55,486 nucleotides of DNA. Source: Fibrobacter sp. (GTDB lineage: Bacteria > Fibrobacterota > Fibrobacteria > Fibrobacterales > Fibrobacteraceae). The notes below the pieces were generated by a model, which saw nothing but the letters and a program-made list of their open reading frames with translations, was not told the origin of the DNA and searched no databases. The position numbers and the translations under genes were made by a program. This document shows positions 15,250 through 22,819 of this stretch, one piece after another. Location: positions 1-55,486 of the forward strand of contig JAKSIM010000014.1 in NCBI GenBank assembly GCA_024398845.1. Reading direction: 5' to 3'. Within the stretch, counting starts at the first letter, position 1, and the number at the start of each line of letters is the position of its first letter.

Positions 15250-16971
15250 ATGCCTCCAAAAATTATCGCTGTTCTTTTGCTTTGGGCTGTTTGCGCTGCT
15301 GCGGCAACTTTTGATTTTGTGGAAACGCCTATAGGCGAGGTGGCTCATTCTATTTCTCTAGCTTACGAAACGCCAATATTGGTGGATCATGGGATAGAGA
15401 ATAAAGTGACGTTCCATTTGGAGAATGTTGGTGTCTTAGAAGGGCTTGCTGCACTTTGTGAATCGCAAGGTCTTCAGCTCTCGCAGGTGGGGAAGGTTTT
15501 TCGAATAAAGCGTGCGGAGGATCGTGGCGAAAACTTTTTTTCGTCAAAAGATTCGCTAGTGACGATTTCGGTGCGGAATAAAGACGTCCTGGAATTTATT
15601 CGTGAATATTCCGCCAATACAGGTCTTAATATTTTGCCGTCTCCATCGGTGACGGGGCGTATTTCTGGAGATCTTCGCGACCTCACTGCGGTCAATGCGT
15701 TTAGGGGTTTGCTTGAATCACAGGGATTTCGTGTGTGGGAGGAGTCGGGTTGCCTTCGTGTAGATGTCAAATCGGAAGTGGTTCAATCGGGGGCGCAAAC
15801 TTCAAATATTGATATTTTAAAAGATGGTGATTTATATTCTGCGAACTTGAATTCGGCTCCGCTTGCCGATGTGTTGCTTGCGTTATCGCGTATTGCTGGG
15901 CTAAATCTCGCTATGTATGGAGATGTTCAGGAACAGGTGCGTTTGAACTTTTCGAATGTGACGTTAAATGATTTGGTGGAATCCATTTTTAAAGGAAGTA
16001 AATATGTGTATGAACTTGCGGGTGGGCGCTTGTATGTGGCGGAACGCGGTGCGAAAAATGCGCTTTCAGGTATAAAGCTTTACTCGCTCAGGTATTTGAA
16101 TTCCGAAAAGGCCTTACAGCAGTTAGGAAAATTTTTGCCAAGTACAAACTTTGTGGTTTCGGAAGTCAAGGAACAAAACGCCTTGCTGCTGGGTGGTTCT
16201 GCCACGGAGGTTGTGGCTGCGGAATCGCTATTAACGCAAATAGATGTTCCTGCGATGCAGGTGACTTTAGCGTGCGTTTTAGTGGAATTTAAGCGCGGTA
16301 AATCGTTTGAAATTGGGCTTCACAGCGGAGCTGCCCGTAAAACAGGGGCGTACGATATTGGCGTTCGAGGGTTTTATGATTTTTTAGGAAAGGACGTATC
16401 GAAGTCGGGGGCCTTCGGAAAAATCGGAATACTTCCGGACCGGTTTGAAATGGAACTTTCTAGCCTGGAAGAAAATAATCAGGCAGAGGTTTTGGCTCGT
16501 CCAAAACTTACGACGCTCAACGGGAACAAGGCTGAACTTAACGTTACGAATACGGTTTATTACTTGGTGAGTCAGGTCAGTGCCGATGGCTACCCGATTA
16601 CGGATTACCGCAGTTTTAATGATGGTATTTCTCTGGAACTTACTCCTTGGGTGACGCGGGAGGGGAGTGTGACTCTTGAGGTCGCCCCCGAAATAAAAAC
16701 GGCGGGTCGAAGCACCGGCGATGGCCCCAGGGATATAAGTACGCGAAACCTCAAGACATCGGTGGTTCTCAAGAACGGGGAAACGCTTTGCCTCGGGGGC
16801 CTCCGTCGCAAAAGCAAGTCGGAAGTGCGTTCGGCGGTGCCGTTCCTCGGGAGCTTGCCTGTCATAGGCCGTTTGTTCTGCTACACGAGTGAGGTCGAGG
16901 AAGAAAGCGAACTTGCGATATTCATTACGCCGGAGGTAAAAATCAATGCGACTGCAAATGATATGCGGTAA
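15250..16971 (+). CDS. Secretin of a type IV pilus / type II secretion-like system
   Basis: Secretins form the gated outer-membrane ring through which pili or proteins pass. The 573-residue product has a signal peptide (IIAVLLLWAVCAAAA), an STN/N0-like domain at about residues 20-80 (VETPIGEVAHSISLAYETPILVDH), further N-domains to about 330, and a C-terminal secretin domain with VTLACVLVEFKRG, AEVLARPKLTTLNGNKAEL and VPFLGSLPVIGRLF. It is smaller than most PilQ or GspD proteins. It heads an operon of overlapping genes. Whether the machine is a pilus, a competence system or a type II secretion system cannot be decided here. Confidence 0.9.
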   Translation: MPPKIIAVLLLWAVCAAAATFDFVETPIGEVAHSISLAYETPILVDHGIENKVTFHLENVGVLEGLAALCESQGLQLSQVGKVFRIKRAEDRGENFFSSKDSLVTISVRNKDVLEFIREYSANTGLNILPSPSVTGRISGDLRDLTAVNAFRGLLESQGFRVWEESGCLRVDVKSEVVQSGAQTSNIDILKDGDLYSANLNSAPLADVLLALSRIAGLNLAMYGDVQEQVRLNFSNVTLNDLVESIFKGSKYVYELAGGRLYVAERGAKNALSGIKLYSLRYLNSEKALQQLGKFLPSTNFVVSEVKEQNALLLGGSATEVVAAESLLTQIDVPAMQVTLACVLVEFKRGKSFEIGLHSGAARKTGAYDIGVRGFYDFLGKDVSKSGAFGKIGILPDRFEMELSSLEENNQAEVLARPKLTTLNGNKAELNVTNTVYYLVSQVSADGYPITDYRSFNDGISLELTPWVTREGSVTLEVAPEIKTAGRSTGDGPRDISTRNLKTSVVLKNGETLCLGGLRRKSKSEVRSAVPFLGSLPVIGRLFCYTSEVEEESELAIFITPEVKINATANDMR

Positions 16972-18019
16972 AGTGTATGCCGCCGAGGCGAGCCTTTTTA
17001 CGTGGGAGGTTGTGACTGGTTTTGAACAAGAACTTTCAACCGCAGAACTCGTGCGCAGGTTTAGTGAGGAATTTCCGGAAACGAACAAAAAGGGGGTGAC
17101 GCCTCTGTTCTGGAAAATGCTTGCCTTCAATACAACAGAGGGCCGTCGCCATCGCTATTTGGTGGCGCTTTCGCAAGAAAATTTTATGACACTTCGAAAA
17201 AAATATAATCGTATTTTGCCGAAATCGATTAGTTTGTATGGTGTTTGTGACGAACGGGTTCGGCAAATGGATTGCGGAGGCAATTTGCGTTTTGCGGCCG
17301 TTGTGCAGGGTTCCCTTTTTATTTTGGTATTTATGGATGGGCGCCTTTGTCATTGGTCCGAGGAACGCGGCTATGGAGAACATAAAAAGGATCTTGTAAA
17401 ACAGCGCCTTTTGCGTTTTGATGAATTTTTAAAACGTGATGAATTATTTTCTCGGGCAAAGGAGTTTGAACACGTTGAAATTCTGAATGAAATCGATGGG
17501 CGCCTATGGCAAAATGCTTTTTATCGTGCGGCCAAAGATCCTTTTTGGAAACGCTTGGATTTGGACCTTGCGCCAGGTGTCAAACCGCACGTAAAACGTC
17601 GCTTGGCTTTACTGCTATGCTGTTTGGTGGCGTTTTCTATAGCTTGTTTACGGCCTTGGCTTGTGCGTTTGAATGGCGTAGATGAATCTTTGTGGGTAAG
17701 CGCTCCTCCGGAACTTGAAGAGCCTCCTTTGATATCTGCTACATTTGGGAGGGGCGCATTAGCGCCTCTTTTAGCGGTTTCGGCGGCGCAATCAGCTGTA
17801 GCTGTAACTTCGCCTTCCCAAATCTTGTGCTCTTTTCCGACTTTTAAAATTCGGGGTGTGGTTGCTGAAAAGGGCTTCTTCGCGGGCTTTGAAAATGACT
17901 CGTCGCGCTGGATTCGTGTGGGCGATTCCCTCGGGCGTTATGCGGTTCAAAAAATTGAGCGCGATGGAGTGGATTTCGTTTGCGCTGGCCAGGCCGTTTT
18001 TAAAAGGGTTGGCGAATGA
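16946..18019 (+). CDS. Inner-membrane assembly protein, GspL/PilN-like with C-terminal PilP/GspC-like domain
   Basis: The 357-residue protein has a cytoplasmic N-terminal part of ~210 residues, one transmembrane segment (LALLLCCLVAFSIACL, about 216-231), a Pro/Ala-rich periplasmic linker and a compact C-terminal domain from about 300. That domain, with IRGVVAEKGFFAGFEN, WIRVGDSLG and VQKIERDGVDFV, follows the pattern of PilP and the GspC homology region, which contact the secretin. The arrangement looks like a fusion of a GspL- or PilN-type platform protein with a PilP-type pilotin contact. The start overlaps the secretin end by 26 bases (or 14 if ATG at 16958 is used). Assignment rests on pattern and context. 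Confidence 0.65.
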   Translation: MRLQMICGKVYAAEASLFTWEVVTGFEQELSTAELVRRFSEEFPETNKKGVTPLFWKMLAFNTTEGRRHRYLVALSQENFMTLRKKYNRILPKSISLYGVCDERVRQMDCGGNLRFAAVVQGSLFILVFMDGRLCHWSEERGYGEHKKDLVKQRLLRFDEFLKRDELFSRAKEFEHVEILNEIDGRLWQNAFYRAAKDPFWKRLDLDLAPGVKPHVKRRLALLLCCLVAFSIACLRPWLVRLNGVDESLWVSAPPELEEPPLISATFGRGALAPLLAVSAAQSAVAVTSPSQILCSFPTFKIRGVVAEKGFFAGFENDSSRWIRVGDSLGRYAVQKIERDGVDFVCAGQAVFKRVGE

Positions 18020-18969
18020 TGAAGTCTGGATATATTTTGCCCCTTGTTTTGGGAATTATTTTGGTTCTTTCGCTTATGTTTGCTGCCCTTTTGCAAGTTC
18101 CGGGGAGTCTTCGGCGTTATACCATGCGTATGTCTAAAGAAGTTCAGCAAATTTATGATGCGGAATCAGCCCTCATGGCTTATTTACGACATGTTCCGCA
18201 AGGTTATTTTAAAAAACTCCCTTTGGTTGATTTACAAAATCTAGGCCCGTACAATAGAGCTTGTGCGACATTTCGCGATGGCGAGGGGAGCCCTTTTTTT
18301 GCGGAATCTGCTGCGCGTGCAGTGTGTGTTTATACAGTGGCGCAGTCGCGTGCTTTGCATTACAGCGAATTTCATACGGGTATTTTCAGTTATCGCGAAT
18401 CCTTGCGTTCGCGTATTCTTTTTTCGGGTTCGCTTAAAACATATTCTGGTAACAAGCGTTTTTTTGCACCGCCACAACAGGAATATATCGAGGTCCGTGA
18501 TGGAGATATGCGCTTGGATTTAGATGCTTCTAAGTCTGTTCGTTCCGCGAATTTCGTGGTGGATGGGAATGTAGTGGTGTCGGGACGAGCCATTTTTGAT
18601 ACGCTTCGGGTGTTTACTCTAGGAAGCGTGCAAATCCGCGGAGGCGTTCGGGTTCGGCACCTAGAAGTTGTGGCGGGGGAGTCTGTTGATGTCCAGGATA
18701 GCGTTCGTTTTCGCGGGCTTATTACGGCTGAACGTGAGGTCACTATGGCAGGGCGTTCTGTAGCAGATTTTCCGAGTATGGCCATTGCCATTGGACGGAA
18801 CGAACCTCAGGCGAATCTGTATGAACATGCTCGCTTTTCGGGGTTGCTTGCTGCTCCTGCGGGTGTTGTTAATCGCGATTCCTCGACTGTTTTAGATAGT
18901 GCAAATCTTGTTTTGCCTGCTTTTTTTGAAGGTGAACCTATTGTTTTTGAAAGGGCGGTTTTGCGTTGA
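18016..18969 (+). CDS. GspK/PilX-like minor pseudopilin with repetitive beta-rich C-terminus
   Basis: The N-terminus MMKSGYILPLVLGIILVLSLMFAALL is a prepilin-like hydrophobic helix without the usual Glu at +5, as in GspK. The segment EVQQIYDAESALMAYL resembles the helix after it in GspK/PilX. Residues about 160-290 contain short repeats of the kind GNVVVSGRAIF, GSVQIRGGVRV, GESVDVQDSVRF, which read like rungs of a beta-solenoid (bactofilin-like). The start overlaps the previous stop (ATGATGA), so translation is coupled. It may prime the pilus tip. The fold proposal is inference. Confidence 0.65.
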   Translation: MMKSGYILPLVLGIILVLSLMFAALLQVPGSLRRYTMRMSKEVQQIYDAESALMAYLRHVPQGYFKKLPLVDLQNLGPYNRACATFRDGEGSPFFAESAARAVCVYTVAQSRALHYSEFHTGIFSYRESLRSRILFSGSLKTYSGNKRFFAPPQQEYIEVRDGDMRLDLDASKSVRSANFVVDGNVVVSGRAIFDTLRVFTLGSVQIRGGVRVRHLEVVAGESVDVQDSVRFRGLITAEREVTMAGRSVADFPSMAIAIGRNEPQANLYEHARFSGLLAAPAGVVNRDSSTVLDSANLVLPAFFEGEPIVFERAVLR

Positions 18970-19295
18970 AATACAGATTTTTAAAGAATGGTTTTACTCT
19001 CCCCGAAGTGTGTGTAGCTGTTTTGGTTCTTGGTTTTGGTGTCTCTGCGATTTGTTGCTATATACGTGGTTTTGAAGGCCTGCAGCTGGCTGAACGTAAA
19101 CGGGCTGAACAATTCGTTGAGGCGGTAAAACAAATGGAAACCCTCATAGAAAATCCTCCCGTTTGTCCGGATTCTGTTTTTAAAATAAATCATTTGAAGC
19201 TTGAACCAGCTCCAATGAAAATGGCTGTCGCTACGATTTCTATGGATTATGTACAAATTAAAAGGTTGGTGAAATGCAAAAAGGATACACCTTAG
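18966..19295 (+). CDS. Prepilin-like protein (PilV/GspI type)
   Basis: The 109-residue product carries a type IV prepilin signal: MKYRFLKNG before the cleavage point and FTLPEVCVAVLVLGFG after it, with Glu at +5. It starts with TTG at 18966 and overlaps the previous stop, in keeping with the coupled operon. The short globular part has the size of a GspI or PilV minor pilin. It needs a prepilin peptidase, which is not encoded in this window. Confidence 0.75.
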   Translation: MKYRFLKNGFTLPEVCVAVLVLGFGVSAICCYIRGFEGLQLAERKRAEQFVEAVKQMETLIENPPVCPDSVFKINHLKLEPAPMKMAVATISMDYVQIKRLVKCKKDTP

Positions 19296-19489
19296 TGGAA
19301 CTGATGGTCGCCGTTACCTGTGCGGCCATATTGTCCGTGGTTGCGTGGAATGTTTTTGCCTCGTTCCAAAAAACGAGCGTTCATTTGTTGGCCGACTACC
19401 AATGGCGGTCTGGCCGATTTTTTTTAGAAATTCAGCAAGTAACAAAAAACGCCCGCGGCTTAGGCGAGCGTTTTCAAAATCGATTTTAA
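19274..19489 (+). pseudogene. Truncated prepilin-like gene (GspJ/PilW type)
   Basis: MQKG followed by YTLVELMVAVTCAAIL is a canonical prepilin signal with Glu at +5, but the frame stops after 71 residues, whereas GspJ/PilW proteins have about 200. The last ~15 codons are read through the terminator of the opposite-strand glycosyltransferase gene, so the natural 3' end seems to have been replaced by foreign sequence. The start overlaps the previous gene by 22 bases. It could still give a short pilin-like peptide, but deletion or rearrangement is the simpler reading. Confidence 0.6.
19444..19474 (-). terminator. Terminator of the GT2 gene, lying inside the truncated prepilin frame
   Basis: On the minus strand AAAACGCTCGC pairs with GCGGGCGTTTT (one G-T pair), and the run continues with T through 19444. 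It begins 22 bases after the glycosyltransferase stop. Confidence 0.85.
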
Positions 19490-19495
19490 AGCGTA

Positions 19496-21064
19496 TTACT
19501 TGGCGTTGTAGGCTTCTTGCGGCTCTACGCTGCCTTCGTGATTCTTGCGAGCTCTATGCACTTCAATGATATTGCTGATGTAGTGCATAAAACTCAAAAC
19601 GCCCACTGAGAGGAAGCCCACAGAATAGAGGGCGAGGAACGGTCCAATGATGAACTTCTGGGCGCCGATATATTCGAGCAAACCGAAAATGCAGTAAACG
19701 CCAACGATAAGTTCAAGCATTGCCATCCACGGGAACTTCTGTGCGTAATGGCTCTTGACTTTCTTCTTGCTGCTTCCGCCGCTCTTCGGGGTACGCACGA
19801 AGCTTCCCTTGCGACCGGTCACTGCAGAGAACACTGCCTTGGAGTTGCTAACGGCGATTCCTACGCCAAGCGCCATGAGAATGGGGAGGCTGAGCAAACG
19901 GATCTTCCAACCCGTGTAGCCAGAGCAACGCTGGGCGACAAAGTAAAGAACAGAAGGGGCGACAGCTGCAAGCAAAATGAAACTGAAACCGACGGTGTAA
20001 CCCCAAGCAGGAATATGGCCAACAGGTTCAAAGAACGCGAGCAGCGGCCAAGCGCAAAGTGCGGTGAACAACATGCATGGGTGAATAGAGTAGTGCGTCG
20101 TATGGAGAATGGCGCCAATCTTCACGCGGAGAGGAACCTTGGATCTAAGAACGCGGGGCAAAATCTTGATAGCAGTCTGGATGGAACCCTTGGCCCAACG
20201 GAACTGCTGTGCCTTGAACGCGTTGATGTCGTTTGGGAGTTCTGCGGGAACAATCACGTCGAATACGAACTTCATGCGCCAGCCGGCGAGCTGACTGCGG
20301 TAAGAAAGGTCCATATCTTCGGTCAAGGTGTCGCCTTCCCAGCCGCCACCGCCATAGATGGCCTGCTTGCGCCACACGCCTGCGGTACCATTGAAGTTCA
20401 TAAAGAGCTTGCCCCAGCTACGTGCGGATTGTTCAATCACAAAGTGACCGTCGATACCAATGGACTGGGCGAGGGTTAAACCGGATTCGGTGCGGTTCAA
20501 GTGGCCCCAACGACCCTGGACGAGGCCAATCTGTTCGTCCATGACGAGGTACGGGATGGTCTTGAGGAGGAAGTCCTTCTCGGGAACGAAGTCGGCGTCG
20601 AAGATGGCGAGGAAATCACCCTTCGCGACTTCCATTGCTTCGGCCAGGGCTCCTGCCTTGTAATCCTTGCGGTTGGTGCGGTGAATGAGCTTGATGTCGT
20701 AACCCTTGGCGGCGAGTTCTTCGACTTTTTTCTTAGCTACTTCGTAGCATTCGTCGGTAGAATCGTCCAGAACCTGGATTTCGTGCTTGTCCTTCGGGTA
20801 ATCAATGGCGCATACAGCTTCAAGGAGTCGTTCAACGCAGTTGGCTTCATTAAAAACAGGGAGCTGGGTCGTGACCTGCGGGAGGTCATTCATCGAATGT
20901 TCACGATAGAACTGGAGAATTGCCTTGCGGTCGCTCAAGCGAGTATGGCGGCTGTTCTTTAAGAAGAGGTAGATGCTGTAGTAGCAGCTAAACCCGTAAA
21001 TCACCAGACCCACACCGGCGATAACATAGACTACGAACATTGCGTAGAGAAGTACTGTACTCAT
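19496..21064 (-). CDS. Family 2 glycosyltransferase, cellulose/glucomannan synthase-like membrane protein
   Basis: The 522-residue protein has an N-terminal membrane segment (about residues 5-28), a GT-A catalytic domain and about four C-terminal membrane segments. Catalytic motifs are complete: VLDDSTDE (about 100), FDADF (about 155), TEDMD (about 248) and QQFRWAKG (about 286), the D,D,D,QxxRW set of processive GT2 enzymes. It should polymerise a beta-linked sugar at the inner membrane; the sugar donor and product are unknown. The start at 21064 (MSTVLLYAMFVV) is preferred, with AAAGG upstream; the longer frame to 21226 adds a Lys-rich stretch without support. Monocistronic. Confidence 0.9.
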   Translation of the reverse strand: MSTVLLYAMFVVYVIAGVGLVIYGFSCYYSIYLFLKNSRHTRLSDRKAILQFYREHSMNDLPQVTTQLPVFNEANCVERLLEAVCAIDYPKDKHEIQVLDDSTDECYEVAKKKVEELAAKGYDIKLIHRTNRKDYKAGALAEAMEVAKGDFLAIFDADFVPEKDFLLKTIPYLVMDEQIGLVQGRWGHLNRTESGLTLAQSIGIDGHFVIEQSARSWGKLFMNFNGTAGVWRKQAIYGGGGWEGDTLTEDMDLSYRSQLAGWRMKFVFDVIVPAELPNDINAFKAQQFRWAKGSIQTAIKILPRVLRSKVPLRVKIGAILHTTHYSIHPCMLFTALCAWPLLAFFEPVGHIPAWGYTVGFSFILLAAVAPSVLYFVAQRCSGYTGWKIRLLSLPILMALGVGIAVSNSKAVFSAVTGRKGSFVRTPKSGGSSKKKVKSHYAQKFPWMAMLELIVGVYCIFGLLEYIGAQKFIIGPFLALYSVGFLSVGVLSFMHYISNIIEVHRARKNHEGSVEPQEAYNAK

Positions 21065-21249
21065 TCTATAAAAAACCTTTGCATATTTGAATGCTTGGCG
21101 CCAAATATAGAAACCATTTGTGAACTTTGCTACATTATTCGGGTAAATTTTATGCGAAATTTGTAATACTTTTGTTTTTTGTGTAAAAAACAAAATTTTT
21201 TTACATGTTTTCATGAATAATTGCAATTAAAAAGTAAGTTTGTAACAAA

Positions 21250-21786
21250 ATGGATAGAGTAGAAAGTTGGCAAAATACTTCCATTGGTCGATGGATTTTG
21301 GCGAACCAATCTGCAGAAAATTTTGCGGAGGCTTTGAAGACATTGGTGTCTTACGCTTGTGCGGAGTGGTTTCGACGTTGTTCCGGAGTGTCCCTAACGC
21401 CAATTGAGGCCTTGTCACGGGTGGTATTGTGCCCTCCGCAGGGTTCCCCCTTAGGGAATTGGCTTGATGCTCCATCGGAACATTGTGCCGAAATTGCTGA
21501 TTTTTGCAAAAAAATTAAGGTTTTGCCCTTGCCTGGGGCCATGCAGGTTCAAGTTCCGAGTTTTTTGGATTTGCGTGGGGTGGAATGCCCGCGAAATGCG
21601 GCCCGCAGTCGATTGGTAATGGCCGGGTACCCGGCCGATAAACCGCTAGAAATATGGCTTGACGACGGGAGTCCTATAGAAAATGTGCCCGGGGCCTTGG
21701 TCGCGGATGGGCATAAAGTGCTTTTTCGTGAGAAAAAAGGCACTTTTTGGGTGTTGAAGGTAGTCAAACCTGCTCAGAAAGAGTAG
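21250..21786 (+). CDS. Protein with C-terminal TusA/SirA-like domain
   Basis: Residues about 104-172 match the TusA fold: FLDLRGVECPRNAARSRLVM with the reactive Cys at 113, then LEIWLDDGSPIENVPGALVADGHKVL. TusA proteins relay persulfide sulfur. The usual CPxP is CPRN here, so the second Pro is lost. The N-terminal 100 residues (Cys at 37, 44, 61, 79, 86) are not recognised and are not part of normal TusA, which has only ~80 residues. The ribosome site is weak. The next gene starts nine bases later. The fold call is fairly sure, the role is not. Confidence 0.65.
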   Translation: MDRVESWQNTSIGRWILANQSAENFAEALKTLVSYACAEWFRRCSGVSLTPIEALSRVVLCPPQGSPLGNWLDAPSEHCAEIADFCKKIKVLPLPGAMQVQVPSFLDLRGVECPRNAARSRLVMAGYPADKPLEIWLDDGSPIENVPGALVADGHKVLFREKKGTFWVLKVVKPAQKE

Positions 21787-21795
21787 ATTGTAGAT

Positions 21796-22380
21796 GTGGA
21801 AAATAGAATACTTATTATAGGTGATGATCTTTTTGGTGAGCAGGGCGAGGCCGCGGCCCGCTGTGTAGAGATGCTTTTGTGCCGAAAACCGAATCGTCCG
21901 ATGCAGTTTTCAGTAAACGCACCGGCACTTCCGTCCATTTCTCAATTTATAGCCAGGGCTTCTTCCGATATCATAGGAAAGCAGGCCGGGCGCATTGTTT
22001 TTGGACTTGGGTTCAACGAAATGATGCGGGAAAGAGGCAATGCCAAGGCTGTTGCCGAGGTATATGGGGCTTTGGCCAATGAAATTATCAAAAAAACGCA
22101 GTCCTTTGTGCACTTCGTGACCATTCCGCGGGATTTGTTGCCCGAAATTCCGGAACAAGTCGATGAATTGAACGAGAATATTCGCGGTTTTGCCGAAAAA
22201 GCTCCCGATCGGGTGCAGATTATAGATTTTGCGAGACACGTCGAAAAATTCAAGGAAATGCAGGCTGAACGCGGTAAATTTGCCCGCAGTCTCTTTTCGG
22301 AGGGGGCAAAACCCACCTCTTTATGTATGACGCTCCTCTCTTTGTATTTGCAAGATTGTATATTAGAGGTGTTAAAATAA
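21796..22380 (+). CDS. SGNH/GDSL hydrolase-like protein, degenerate
   Basis: The 194-residue product starts (GTG) with RILIIGDDLFGEQG, like the GDSL block I but with Asp where the catalytic Ser should be. Later, VFGLGFNEMM stands where block III normally reads GxND. The overall alternation of hydrophobic strands and helices agrees with an SGNH flavodoxin-like fold, but the catalytic Ser and C-terminal DxxH are not apparent, so activity is doubtful. It follows the TusA-domain gene by nine bases and precedes the zinc-ribbon gene by 15, suggesting one operon. The family call is tentative. Confidence 0.5.
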   Translation: MENRILIIGDDLFGEQGEAAARCVEMLLCRKPNRPMQFSVNAPALPSISQFIARASSDIIGKQAGRIVFGLGFNEMMRERGNAKAVAEVYGALANEIIKKTQSFVHFVTIPRDLLPEIPEQVDELNENIRGFAEKAPDRVQIIDFARHVEKFKEMQAERGKFARSLFSEGAKPTSLCMTLLSLYLQDCILEVLK

Positions 22381-22395
22381 AAATAGGAGTTTTTT

Positions 22396-22734
22396 ATGAG
22401 CTTGTTTGACAATCATTTTGCTTCAAAAAATGCTGCCAGTGCCCGTGCTTGGGCCATGGATGACGAAAAAAAGAAAAAGGAAAGGCAACCGCATGAACCT
22501 GCCGCCCCTAAAATGGGTGTTTGCGACAGGTGCCACAAGGAAGCTCCGGTCCGTTCTTACCGCACACGTCAAACGGATGTGGGCAATGGTGCTGCAAGTT
22601 TTGGCACGGTCATCAAGTATTTTTGCGAAGAATGCGCCCCGAAGTCTCGCCGTGAACGCGATGCCGACGTGCCGCAACTTGATAAAAAGCAGGTTCGCAA
22701 CCTGATGCGCTCGGCCAAAAAAGGCTTGCTGTAA
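22396..22734 (+). CDS. Small zinc-ribbon protein, unknown function
   Basis: The 112-residue protein has a charged N-terminal helix rich in Lys/Glu, then two CxxC pairs (Cys43, Cys46, Cys77, Cys80) that should hold one zinc ion, and a basic C-terminal tail (LDKKQVRNLMRSAKKG). The layout suggests nucleic-acid or protein binding, but I do not recognise a family. AGGAG stands six bases before the ATG. Confidence 0.7.
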   Translation: MSLFDNHFASKNAASARAWAMDDEKKKKERQPHEPAAPKMGVCDRCHKEAPVRSYRTRQTDVGNGAASFGTVIKYFCEECAPKSRRERDADVPQLDKKQVRNLMRSAKKGLL

Positions 22735-22819
22735 AAAAGGCTTCTTAAAAAAAGCTTTGCCCCCTTAACGGATTATGTGAAATTTTGTAAATTTGGCGCG
22801 CCCTTAGAAGGAGTGTCCA

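Noticed and set aside
15134..15334. 66-codon frame in the secretin leader
   Set aside because: It overlaps the terminator and the secretin signal peptide and lacks a ribosome site.
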